From assembly GCA_017798145.1 (NCBI GenBank), contig CP059069.1, forward strand, positions 2,093,226 to 2,157,225: 64,000 bases of DNA, given 5' to 3'. Positions within the stretch are counted from its first letter, which is position 1, and each line of letters opens with the position of its first letter. Shown here one piece after another: positions 17,256-25,382 of this stretch. This stretch comes from Akkermansiaceae bacterium (GTDB taxonomy: Bacteria; Verrucomicrobiota; Verrucomicrobiia; Verrucomicrobiales; Akkermansiaceae). The notes below the pieces were generated by a model. That model made no database searches, was not told the origin of the DNA, and saw nothing but the letters and a program-made list of their open reading frames with translations. Position numbers and translations under genes: made by a program.

Positions 17256-18029
17256 ATGAGCGCCACCGACCAGACAACCGCCATCCTCTGCTCCGGGGTC
17301 GATTTCTCCTACGGGAAATCTCGCGCCATCAAGGACATCAGCATGGAAATCGCCCGCAACGAGGTCACCGCTTTCATCGGCCCCTCGGGCTGCGGGAAAT
17401 CGACCCTGCTGCGCTGCTTCAACCGCATGAACGATTTCATCCCCGGCGCGAAGGTCACCAAGGGCACCATCGAGATCGAGGGCATCGAGATCCACGACCC
17501 CGAGGTCGATGGAGTGGAGCTGCGCCGCCGCGTCGGCATGGTGTTCCAGAAATCAAATCCCTTCCCCCGCACCATCTACGAGAACGTCGCCTACGGCCCG
17601 CGCATCCTGGGCGAGAAAAACAAGGGCGCGCTCGATGCCACCGTCGAGAAAGCGCTGCGCGGTGCCGCCCTCTGGGACGAGGTGAAAGACCGCCTCAACG
17701 AGAGCGCCTTCAGCCTCTCCGGCGGGCAGCAACAACGCCTCTGCATCGCGCGCACCTGCGCCGTCGAGCCTTCCGTCATCCTCATGGACGAGCCATGCTC
17801 CGCACTCGATCCCATCGCCACCGCCCGCGTCGAGGAACTCATCCACGGCCTCAAGGCGGACTACACCATCGTCATCGTAACCCACAACATGCAGCAGGCC
17901 GCCCGCGTCTCCGACAAGACCGCTTTCTTCTATCTCGGCGAGCTGATTGAATACGGTGCCACCGCCCGTATGTTCTCCAACCCGCGGGTCAAGCAGACCG
18001 AGGAATACATCACCGGCAGGTTCGGTTAA
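17256..18029 (+). CDS. pstB: Phosphate ABC transporter ATP-binding protein (second copy)
   Basis: A 257-residue PstB with intact Walker A (GPSGCGKST), [27 protein letters not shown] and IVTHNMQ motifs and the [21 protein letters not shown] ending. It starts one base after the stop of the first copy; the upstream in-frame codon at 17214 would overlap that gene and was rejected. The two copies are clearly paralogous along their length but differ in the helical domain ([15 protein letters not shown] versus [15 protein letters not shown]). Confidence 0.95.
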   Translation: MSATDQTTAILCSGVDFSYGKSRAIKDISMEIARNEVTAFIGPSGCGKSTLLRCFNRMNDFIPGAKVTKGTIEIEGIEIHDPEVDGVELRRRVGMVFQKSNPFPRTIYENVAYGPRILGEKNKGALDATVEKALRGAALWDEVKDRLNESAFSLSGGQQQRLCIARTCAVEPSVILMDEPCSALDPIATARVEELIHGLKADYTIVIVTHNMQQAARVSDKTAFFYLGELIEYGATARMFSNPRVKQTEEYITGRFG

Positions 18030-18040
18030 CCGCAAAAGAA

Positions 18041-18742
18041 ATGAACAGCTCACCACACATACTCAGGGACTTCGACGCCGCCATCTCCACCCTCAAGGGA
18101 GAGGTGCTCAAAATGGCCGCCAAATCCCGCCACAACCTAGAGCGCGCGGTGCAGTCGCTCATGGAGCGCAACCTGGAGCTCGCCAACTCCGTCATCGCGG
18201 AAGACGACGATGTCGATGAGCTCGAGCGCGTCATCGACCAGCTCGGTATGGACATCCTGGTGAAGTACCACCCCCTCGCCACCGACCTCCGGCTCGTCGT
18301 TTCATCGATGAAGATCTCCATGAACCTGGAGCGCATCTCCGACCACTCCGTGAACATCGCCAAGCGCGCCAAGAAAATCATGGCCGCACCTGAGCTCGGC
18401 GATGTGAACCTCATCGAGCCGCTCTACACGCTCGCCGACCATCTCCTGCGCGACGCCATTTCCGCTTACAGCGACGGCAACGCCACCCTCGGCGCCTCCC
18501 TTCACGCCCGCGACAAGGAGCTCGACCGCATGGACAAGGCCGCCACCGCCCAGTTCGGCTCCCGCATCGAGGGGACGGAGGGGCGCAGCCAGGAATACCT
18601 CCACCTCATCTTCATCATCCGCTCCCTCGAGCGCGTCGGCGACCTGGCCTCGAACATCGGCGAGGATGCCGTTTACCTCGAGCACGCCAAGGATCTCCGC
18701 CACCTCAGCAAGGGCGACCGCGAGATCCAGCCAGACGAGTGA
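18041..18742 (+). CDS. phoU: Phosphate transport regulator PhoU
   Basis: A 233-residue all-helical protein with two PhoU repeats. The metal-binding E/DxxxD clusters appear at AEDDDVDELERVIDQLGMDIL (repeat 1) and around HARDKELDRMDK (repeat 2), and RLVVSSMKISMNLERISDHSVNIAKRAK is diagnostic. PhoU links Pst activity to repression of the PhoR kinase. It closes the pst operon, 11 nt after pstB2. No phoB/phoR pair is adjacent. Confidence 0.95.
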   Translation: MNSSPHILRDFDAAISTLKGEVLKMAAKSRHNLERAVQSLMERNLELANSVIAEDDDVDELERVIDQLGMDILVKYHPLATDLRLVVSSMKISMNLERISDHSVNIAKRAKKIMAAPELGDVNLIEPLYTLADHLLRDAISAYSDGNATLGASLHARDKELDRMDKAATAQFGSRIEGTEGRSQEYLHLIFIIRSLERVGDLASNIGEDAVYLEHAKDLRHLSKGDREIQPDE

Positions 18743-18763
18743 AGCGTCCCGCCGCCTTGCGCC

Positions 18764-19999
18764 TCAGGCTTCCTTCCCGAGGATCACGATGCGGTTGCTG
18801 TTGGTGCCTTTCCGGTTGTTGGAGACACCCCAGCAGTTTGCCGTCTTTGTGAAATCCTGGGAGTTGATCATGATGCACTCCGGAACAAGCCCCGCCTCGC
18901 AGCCCGCTTTGACCACCTCGTTCTCGAGCGACAACAGTCCCCCGCGCACCTCGCCGACCTCAAAGGCAACGACACCGCCGGGCTGGAGCACACGCTTCAG
19001 CTCCCTGAACACGTCCGTCATCCGGGCTGCCCAGGCTTCGAGCGACCTGATCTGCCAGATCCGCCCCGGATCGGCCTCAAGTTCGCAGAACCACATCCGC
19101 AGCCAGTTGTCTCCAACGTAGTCCACCGCATCCAGGAACGGGGGCGAAGTGACCACCAGCTTCACCGAATCGCCGGGAATCGCAGGTGTCGAATCGGCGG
19201 AGGAACAGACGATCCCAAAGCCATCGCGGCCGTAGTTTTCCGGCAGCGGATGACGGAGCAGCCGCTTGGTCTTCCTCAGTATCAGCGCCTTGGTGTCGCG
19301 GTATTCGGGGACTTGCCGCCTTTTCTCGTTGATGCGGCGCTGGGCGGCCAGGGAGGTAGCCTGGTTGGGAGGCAGGGTGTACACCGAAAAGAATCCCTTG
19401 GAGTGCCCGGTAAGCCGGTTGCAGGCAACCATCTGGATCCATGCATCCGCCTGGTCAAAGGTGCCCTCTTGTTTCCGAATGCGGAAATACGAGCGCCATC
19501 CATAGAGTTCGCCCAGCGTCTCGGAAGAGAAAAAAACGAGAAGATCGGGATCCATTTCCCCGGGATCCGGCAAGCGAATTTCCGCCAGCCGAGCCTCGAC
19601 CATCGCCGCCGTCGGGGGCTTGAGGCGCGGCGCGGCAAGAACCCCGGAAAGCGGGTTCACATCGTTTCCGACCACCCGGCATCCCCTCAGCTGCGCTTCG
19701 ACAAGCGTCGTTCCCCTGCCCATGAACGGATCATAGACAAGGTCGCCCGGATTGCAGAAACGCCCGATGAAAAAACCCGGGAGCTGCGGCTTGTAGCAGG
19801 CGCGGTATGAGACCTCGTGCAAGGAGTGCCCGTCCCTTTGCTTGGAGGTCCAGAACTCGTTCCCGTACACCGGCACCCGCAATTCCCCAAAATGCCTTTC
19901 CTCCGTCTCCGTGGCACGCCCGAACCCGACAAACGAACGCAGCTCGCCATGCAGTTCGCCCGGATCTCCCAAAATCCTCCCATTGTCGCTATCAGCCAT
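18764..19999 (-). CDS. DNA amino-methyltransferase, N4-cytosine type signature, orphan
   Basis: A 411-residue SAM-dependent DNA methylase. The SAM-binding motif I DPFMGRGTT is at residues 90-98 and the catalytic motif IV TSPPF at 284-288, the Ser-Pro-Pro-Phe form typical of N4-cytosine enzymes. Motif I precedes motif IV by about 190 residues, which could hold a target-recognition domain. This order differs from the usual beta class, where SPPY comes first. No restriction endonuclease or vsr gene is adjacent, so it looks like a solitary regulatory or protective methylase. It converges on phoU at 21 nt. Confidence 0.85.
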   Translation of the reverse strand: MADSDNGRILGDPGELHGELRSFVGFGRATETEERHFGELRVPVYGNEFWTSKQRDGHSLHEVSYRACYKPQLPGFFIGRFCNPGDLVYDPFMGRGTTLVEAQLRGCRVVGNDVNPLSGVLAAPRLKPPTAAMVEARLAEIRLPDPGEMDPDLLVFFSSETLGELYGWRSYFRIRKQEGTFDQADAWIQMVACNRLTGHSKGFFSVYTLPPNQATSLAAQRRINEKRRQVPEYRDTKALILRKTKRLLRHPLPENYGRDGFGIVCSSADSTPAIPGDSVKLVVTSPPFLDAVDYVGDNWLRMWFCELEADPGRIWQIRSLEAWAARMTDVFRELKRVLQPGGVVAFEVGEVRGGLLSLENEVVKAGCEAGLVPECIMINSQDFTKTANCWGVSNNRKGTNSNRIVILGKEA

Positions 20000-20140
20000 G
20001 ACAAATCACTTTTCCCGTGAGGCACATCCAACGGAAGATGGTGACCCGCTGGACGATATCGCCTTCGGATCCAAGCTAGCCGGGCGTCCTTGCAAGTCGA
20101 GACGAATGCCGGGAATCGAGTGCCGGCGCCCCGTTTCCCC

Positions 20141-21178
20141 CTATCCGCCGGCCTGCAGATCCCCGAGCGGCACCGGATGGCTGAGGAAGGCCTCGCCTTC
20201 GCCGTTGAGGATCTCCAGTTGCAAGACCGACTTCTCCCAGTCGATGACGAGGCCGCCGAAATTCAGGGACTTGATCAAGGATGAGCCGATTTGCTCAGGG
20301 CCAGGCTGTGTTTTGCCCGCATGGCCATGGATCTGGTCCATGCCACTCGCCGTTATGTCATGGAATGGATAGGCCGTGTCGGTGGTTTTGAAAATCTCAC
20401 CGAAGTGCATGTCGCCACTGATGAAGACCACGCCCGCGGCCTTGGTGGATCCGATCAGATCGAAAAGGCGCTGGCGCTCGGTGGGATGGTGCCCCCACAT
20501 CTCCCAGTTCTTGCCGTTCCCGTTGAGCTTGATCACCTGCACGCCGGAGCAAATCACCCGCACCTTGGCCGGACGCTCCAGCACCTCCCCCAGCCAGGCC
20601 CACTGCGCCTCGCCGAGGTAACTGCCCTTCTCAGCCGGATTGGCCTGATCGAGATGCCACCTGCCATCCAGCAGGATGACCTGCACCCGCTGGCCGGCGG
20701 ATCCGTATTCCACGGCCCGGTAAATGCCCTCCCTGTGCCAGAAAGCCGACTTTTCAGGAACCCGCCAGAATTTCCCGAAAGCCAGCTTCGATGGCTCCTT
20801 GAGCGGATAGGTCATGCCGGAATTGTCCGCACCGTAATCGTGGTCGTCCCAGATCGCGAGTTGCGGGCAGGTGTCACTGAGTTTCTGGAAGCGCGGGTTC
20901 GCCCCCAACCGGCCGTAGAGCTCATCGAAGCGGGCCGGCTGATCCAGGGTGTCGGCGTAGATGTTGTCCCCGAGCCAAATGAACAGGTCGGGCTTGTAGG
21001 CGAGGACCTTATCGAGGATTTGAGCGCCATCCGGCTTCCTCAGGCAGGAGCCGAAGGCGATCCGGCCGACGGCATGATCCGCCTGGATCTCGGCCACCTG
21101 ATCGCGCCCGGCGAAGAGCGTCGCAGGCAGGCAGCAGCATAGAAATGCCATCATTGGCCATGGGAAGTGATGTCGCAT
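20141..21178 (-). CDS. PhoD-like alkaline phosphatase/phosphodiesterase
   Basis: A 345-residue exported metallophosphatase. A short N-terminal segment (MRHHFPWPMMAFLCCCLPATLFAG) acts as a signal; another start at ATG 21152-21154 is possible. Metal motifs are FGSCLR, WLGDNIYAD, WDDHDYGADNSG and ISGDMHFGEI, as in PhoD and plant/planctomycete PhoD-like enzymes. It lacks the N-terminal Fn3-like domain of Bacillus PhoD. Its location just beyond the pst operon supports phosphate scavenging from organic phosphoesters, although a DNA methylase intervenes. Confidence 0.87.
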   Translation of the reverse strand: MRHHFPWPMMAFLCCCLPATLFAGRDQVAEIQADHAVGRIAFGSCLRKPDGAQILDKVLAYKPDLFIWLGDNIYADTLDQPARFDELYGRLGANPRFQKLSDTCPQLAIWDDHDYGADNSGMTYPLKEPSKLAFGKFWRVPEKSAFWHREGIYRAVEYGSAGQRVQVILLDGRWHLDQANPAEKGSYLGEAQWAWLGEVLERPAKVRVICSGVQVIKLNGNGKNWEMWGHHPTERQRLFDLIGSTKAAGVVFISGDMHFGEIFKTTDTAYPFHDITASGMDQIHGHAGKTQPGPEQIGSSLIKSLNFGGLVIDWEKSVLQLEILNGEGEAFLSHPVPLGDLQAGG

Positions 21179-21375
21179 CGGGATATGGTTCGGCTGCAAA
21201 GGCAGCCCCCAAGCATCGAAAACACTGCGCGAAGGATCAAGCCATAGATGACCCATGAACTCGGTGGCTTGCTTAGCGCGGTTCCCATCCATCGGAACAT
21301 ACGCCGCGAAAACCCGGGCCGCCGTATTTTCGGCCTTTGCCGGATCGCCTCCCATGCCCCATAAACGGCGTGGCG

Positions 21376-22212
21376 ATGAAGTCGGTTCTGGAAACGATCA
21401 ATGGGGGTGCGGAGTATCTGGCGAAACGCGGGGTCGCCGAACCGCGGCGCAACATGGAGCACCTGCTCGCCCACCGTCTCGGCTGCACGCGTATGCAGCT
21501 CTACACCCAGTTCGACAGGCCGCTGGAGGAGGAGGATCTCGCCCCCCTGCGCGATCTGCTGAAACGCCGCGGCGAGGGCGTCCCGCTCCAGCACATCCTC
21601 GGCACGGTCGGCTTCCATGGCCGGGATTTCCTCTGCGACAAACGTGGCCTCATCCCCCGCCCCGAGACCGAGGAACTGGTGGAAATGGCCCTCGCCAATC
21701 TTCCCCGGCGTCCCCTGGAAATCCTCGACATGGGCTGCGGCTCCGGGGTGCTCGGCCTGACGATCGCCGCCGAACGGCCGGAGTCCCGCGTGACACTGGC
21801 CGATGTTTCGCCGGATGCCCTTTCACTCGCCCGCGAAAACGCCGCACGGATGGGCTTGGGAAACGTTTCCTTCGTGGAAAGCGATCTTTTCGGTAAAATC
21901 ACCGGCAGCTTCCATCTCATCGCCGCGAACCTTCCCTACGTCCCCGCCGGCGAGGCCGCCGGATTGGCCCGCGAGCTGGCGCACGATCCCGCGCTCGCGC
22001 TGTTTTCCGGGGCGGACGGATTGGACCTGTTGAAAAGGTTTGTCCCGGATTCCATCGGTTTCCTTGAGCCCGGCGGCCTCGTCGCCCTGGAAATTGGCCA
22101 CGATCAGGCTTCACAGGTGCTCGGGTTGTTGGAAAGCTGCGGCTTCACGGACATCAGCGTCCGCACGGATCTCAGCGGGATCGCCCGTTTCCCATTTGCG
22201 AAAAAACCATAA
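21376..22212 (+). CDS. prmC: Release factor glutamine N5-methyltransferase
   Basis: A 278-residue protein that should methylate the GGQ glutamine of peptide release factors. The N-terminal helical domain (residues 1-80) and RGLIPRPETEELVE, ILDMGCGSGVLGLTIA and FHLIAANLPYVP are PrmC/HemK features. The catalytic tetrapeptide, NPPY in most members, reads NLPY here. The start codon at 21376 is favoured over an in-frame ATG at 21337 because MKSVLETINGGAEYLAKRG matches the family N-terminus. murA follows after 15 nt. Confidence 0.9.
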   Translation: MKSVLETINGGAEYLAKRGVAEPRRNMEHLLAHRLGCTRMQLYTQFDRPLEEEDLAPLRDLLKRRGEGVPLQHILGTVGFHGRDFLCDKRGLIPRPETEELVEMALANLPRRPLEILDMGCGSGVLGLTIAAERPESRVTLADVSPDALSLARENAARMGLGNVSFVESDLFGKITGSFHLIAANLPYVPAGEAAGLARELAHDPALALFSGADGLDLLKRFVPDSIGFLEPGGLVALEIGHDQASQVLGLLESCGFTDISVRTDLSGIARFPFAKKP

Positions 22213-22227
22213 CAGAAAACAAAAAGC

Positions 22228-23496
22228 ATGGATAAACTCGTCGTCCACGGCGGCTCCACGATCAAGGGAGCCGTCAACATTTCCGGCTCCAAGAACGCCT
22301 CGCTGCCCATCCTCGCCGCCGCCATCCTCACCGGCGAGGACTGCATCATCCGCCGCGTGCCGGACGTCTCGGACACGAACTACATGATCCAGATCCTCAG
22401 CGCCCTCGGCGCGGATGTGGAGCGCTCCTCCGGCACCGTCCGCATCACCTGTGCCGACATCGCGGAGGAAGCCCCCTACGAACTCGTCCGCCGCATGCGC
22501 GCCTCCATCTGCGTCATGGGCCCGCTGCTCGCCCGGAAAGGCCGGGCCGTGGTCTCGCTGCCGGGCGGTTGCGTGATCGGCGACAGGCCGGTGGATCTCC
22601 ATCTGAAAGGGATGCAGGCGCTCGGCGCGAAGATCGAGTTCGAGGCCGGGAACATCATCCTCACCGCCCCGGATGGGTTGAAAGGCGCGGAAATGGATCT
22701 CCGCGGCGAAAGCGGCCCAACCGTCCTCGGCACCGACAACGTGATGATGGCCGCGACGCTGGCCGAGGGCGTCACCGTCATCGAATCCGCCGCCGCCGAG
22801 CCGGAGGTGCTGGATCTCGCGAATTTCCTCAACGCCATGGGCGCGAAGATCACCGGCGCTGGCACCAGGCGCATAGTGATCGAGGGGGTCAAGGAACTCA
22901 AAGGCGTGGAGCACACGGTGATACCCGATCGCATCGAGGCGGGAACCTTCATGGCCGCCGCCGCGCTGGCCGGCGAGGGCGTCACCCTGAACCGCGTCAA
23001 CCGCGCCCACCTCAAGGCGATCACCGAGGCCATCGTGAAATCCGGCCACAAGGTCGAGTTCAACGAGGCGGGGGATTCCTGCTTCATCGAGCGCGGGGAA
23101 ACCCTCCAAGGCGTCGATCTCAACACGGCCCCCTTCCCCGGCTACCCGACGGACATGCAGGCGCAGATGACCGCCCTGCTCGCCACCACCCCCGGGATCA
23201 GCGTCATCAAGGACAGCATTTTCCCGCAACGCTTCATGCACTGCGCCGAACTGAAGCGGATGGGCGCCGACATCAAAATGGACCACGGCACCGCCATTGT
23301 CCGTGGAGTGACCCAGCTCTCCGCAGCCCCGGTGATGGCCTCGGATCTCCGCGCGTCCGCCGCCCTTGTCCTCGCCGCCCTGCGCGCAAAAGGCAGCACG
23401 GAAATCTCCCGCCTCTACCACATCGACCGCGGCTACGAGCACATCGACGAGAAACTCCTCACCCTCGGCGCAAACGTCGAGCGCGTGCGCGTGTAA
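22228..23496 (+). CDS. murA: UDP-N-acetylglucosamine 1-carboxyvinyltransferase
   Basis: The 422-residue enzyme transfers enolpyruvate from PEP to UDP-GlcNAc, the first committed step of peptidoglycan synthesis. Lys22-Asn23 sit in SGSKNASLPIL, and the catalytic Cys is at 115 in PGGCVIGDRPVDLH, the same position as E. coli MurA, so the enzyme should be fosfomycin-sensitive. The length is canonical. It probably shares a transcript with prmC. A cell wall is therefore likely in this organism. Confidence 0.97.
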   Translation: MDKLVVHGGSTIKGAVNISGSKNASLPILAAAILTGEDCIIRRVPDVSDTNYMIQILSALGADVERSSGTVRITCADIAEEAPYELVRRMRASICVMGPLLARKGRAVVSLPGGCVIGDRPVDLHLKGMQALGAKIEFEAGNIILTAPDGLKGAEMDLRGESGPTVLGTDNVMMAATLAEGVTVIESAAAEPEVLDLANFLNAMGAKITGAGTRRIVIEGVKELKGVEHTVIPDRIEAGTFMAAAALAGEGVTLNRVNRAHLKAITEAIVKSGHKVEFNEAGDSCFIERGETLQGVDLNTAPFPGYPTDMQAQMTALLATTPGISVIKDSIFPQRFMHCAELKRMGADIKMDHGTAIVRGVTQLSAAPVMASDLRASAALVLAALRAKGSTEISRLYHIDRGYEHIDEKLLTLGANVERVRV

Positions 23497-23540
23497 TTTT
23501 CCGGGTTCCATCCACATATGGCAACGGTATGCTGCATTTC

Positions 23541-23639
23541 ATGCTCGCCATGCGACTTAGCAGTGATAGCGGGCAACGGCCTGCGAAAACCCATTCTGCG
23601 GAGGAAGTGAAACTTGGGTTGGGCCTATGGTTTCGATGA
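23541..23639 (+). pseudogene. RelB-type antitoxin remnant with internal deletion
   Basis: A 32-codon ORF begins MLAMRLSSD, which fits the N-terminal DNA-binding strand of RelB/RHH-type antitoxins. It then jumps directly to KTHSAEEVKLGLGL, which fits the C-terminal end of such antitoxins. The roughly 40 residues that normally lie between them are missing. It overlaps the start of the toxin-like gene in another frame. The most likely reading is an antitoxin shortened by an internal deletion and unable to bind the toxin fully. Confidence 0.5.
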
Positions 23640-23880
23640 CCGGGCGTTGAGGGAACGCGAGAAGCCCGGACGCCCGGCGCAGGAGAAAAACCTCGCGTAT
23701 CTGGACGGGCGGATGTCAGGATCCGAAGAAACCAGGCGGTATGGAAAGGCGCTGAAAGCGAATCTTGCCGGATTGTGGAGACACCGGATCGGCGATCATC
23801 GCCTAGCCTGCAAAATCGGCGACGAGCAAATGACCGTGCTCGTCCTCGCCGCCGGGCACCGCAAGGACGTTTACGAATGA
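23614..23880 (+). CDS. RelE/ParE-family toxin, probably decaying
   Basis: The 88-residue product from TTG 23614 matches the RelE/ParE toxin fold along its full length: FDDRALREREKPG, YLDGRM, GKALKANLAGLWRHRIGDHRLACKIGDE and VLVLAAGHRKDVYE. In intact relatives the first helix reads like ALRELRKLxxxAQxxIL; here two Leu and one Ile are replaced by Arg, Pro and Asn. The absence of an ATG and the truncated partner upstream suggest relaxed selection. If expressed it would act on ribosome-bound mRNA or gyrase, but activity is doubtful. Confidence 0.65.
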   Translation: MGWAYGFDDRALREREKPGRPAQEKNLAYLDGRMSGSEETRRYGKALKANLAGLWRHRIGDHRLACKIGDEQMTVLVLAAGHRKDVYE

Positions 23881-23925
23881 CAGGCACGGCAAAGTGACAC
23901 CGCCAGTCAGGCTTCCCCACAACAC

Positions 23926-24453
23926 ATGCATATCCGCTACGAGAACACCTTTGAGGATTACCGGAATCATTACGAATTCCTGTTACGCTGTCGGGGTGGC
24001 GACAGCCGCTGGAGGCACTACCAGGCGCTACTCATTCCTGCGTTTCTCGGCGGCTTGGGAATTTACGCCGCCTCTCCCGAACGGATTGGCCTCATGATAG
24101 TCATCCTCGTCATGACCCTATCATACCTGGGGCCTCGGTTGCCTTACGGGAAATACATGAGGGCGTGCTCGGCAGCGCATGCGGCTTCCCAGTCGGCAAG
24201 GGTCATTGAGCTTTTGATTGACGGTGACGGCATCACCGAGGTCATCGAAGGGATGCGGTCAACGGTTCCATGGGATCATGTGAAGGGCTACCATCTTTAC
24301 AGGGACACGATTTTCTTGGAGTTGGGCATGGGGCTCTGGGCGATAATTCCGGCCTCGAAGCTATCAGGGGATACAACGGAGATCCATGAGGTGGCAAAAT
24401 GTTTCGACACCCACCACGTGGTGGATAGGACATCGAAAGTTATTGGCGCTTGA
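23926..24453 (+). CDS. YcxB-like membrane protein
   Basis: A 175-residue protein with two membrane helices at about 36-52 (ALLIPAFLGGLGIYAA) and 55-70 (RIGLMIVILVMTLSYLG), followed by a cytoplasmic domain with GDGITEVIEGMRSTVPWDHVKGYHLYRDTIFL and WAIIPASKL. This layout (early N-terminal segment, two helices, then a short beta-rich PH-like domain with a W-x-x-V motif and 'IPA.K' ending) is typical of the YcxB family of unknown function. It lies between the toxin remnant and the convergent oppB. Confidence 0.65.
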   Translation: MHIRYENTFEDYRNHYEFLLRCRGGDSRWRHYQALLIPAFLGGLGIYAASPERIGLMIVILVMTLSYLGPRLPYGKYMRACSAAHAASQSARVIELLIDGDGITEVIEGMRSTVPWDHVKGYHLYRDTIFLELGMGLWAIIPASKLSGDTTEIHEVAKCFDTHHVVDRTSKVIGA

Positions 24454-24463
24454 GTTGCACGCC

Positions 24464-25378
24464 TCACCGAAGCCTCGGGTTCAGCGCGATGAGCGCCAGA
24501 TCCGCCAGCAGGTTCGCGCCGACAATGAGGAATCCGTAGAAGAGCACCAGCCCCTGGATCAGGAAAAACTCGCGGTCGGTGGCGGCGTTGACGAAATGCT
24601 GGCCCATGCCCGGGATCTGGAAGATCGTCTCGATGACGAAGGAGCCGGAGATCATCGCCGCAAAGGCCGGGCCGATGAAGGCGACGGCCGGGATGAGCCC
24701 TCCGCGCAGAGCGTGGCGGATGATGATCTTCTGGCCCGGCACTCCTTTTGCCTTGGCCGTGCGGATGTAATCCTGGCTCAGGACATCGAGCATCCCGCCG
24801 CGCGCCAGGCGCGCCAGATAGGCGGCGTTGATCATGCCGAGCGTGATGGCTGGGAGTATCCAGTCGGTGGGCGATGACCATCCGGCGACATTGAGCGATT
24901 GCAGTTTCAACCCGGCGAACACCGCGAGCAAGGGACCGATGACAAAGCTGGGCAGGCAGATGCCGACCATGGCGAAGGCGAGGCAGGCGAAATCGGTGGG
25001 TGAATTTTTCCTGACGGCCGCGATGACACCCGCCGGTATGCCCACCATCAGGGCGATGCCCATCGAGGCCAGGCCGAGGGCGAGCGAGACGGGAAAGGAA
25101 TCGCCGATGACCTCCGAGACCTTGACCCCGTCCTTGCGGATCAGGTCGCCGAGATCCTGATTGATCACCAGGTTCTTGAGATACACCGCGTATTGGACCG
25201 GCAGCGGCTTATCGAGGCCGGTGTAGGCTTTCATGCGCTCGAGGACATGGGCGGGGATGGCTTTTTCCTCCACGTAGGGGCTTCCGGGCATCATCCGGAC
25301 GAGGAAAAAGGTGAGCGTGATCAGGACGAAGAGCGTGAGCAGGCCTTGGAGGGAGCGGGAGGCGAGGAGTTTCAGCAT
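24464..25378 (-). CDS. Peptide/oligopeptide ABC transporter permease OppB-like
   Basis: The 304-residue inner-membrane permease begins MLKLLASRSLQGLLTLFVLI, then has the DppB/OppB-typical LVRMMPGSPY. Six helices and the EAA-type region ALRGGLIPAVAFIGPAFAAM, then SFVIETIFQIPGMG, are visible. It starts 4 nt after the stop of the OppA gene. The partner permease (OppC) and ATPases (OppD/OppF) are not present downstream, where a convergent unrelated gene begins. Confidence 0.92.
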   Translation of the reverse strand: MLKLLASRSLQGLLTLFVLITLTFFLVRMMPGSPYVEEKAIPAHVLERMKAYTGLDKPLPVQYAVYLKNLVINQDLGDLIRKDGVKVSEVIGDSFPVSLALGLASMGIALMVGIPAGVIAAVRKNSPTDFACLAFAMVGICLPSFVIGPLLAVFAGLKLQSLNVAGWSSPTDWILPAITLGMINAAYLARLARGGMLDVLSQDYIRTAKAKGVPGQKIIIRHALRGGLIPAVAFIGPAFAAMISGSFVIETIFQIPGMGQHFVNAATDREFFLIQGLVLFYGFLIVGANLLADLALIALNPRLR

Positions 25379-25382
25379 GGCC

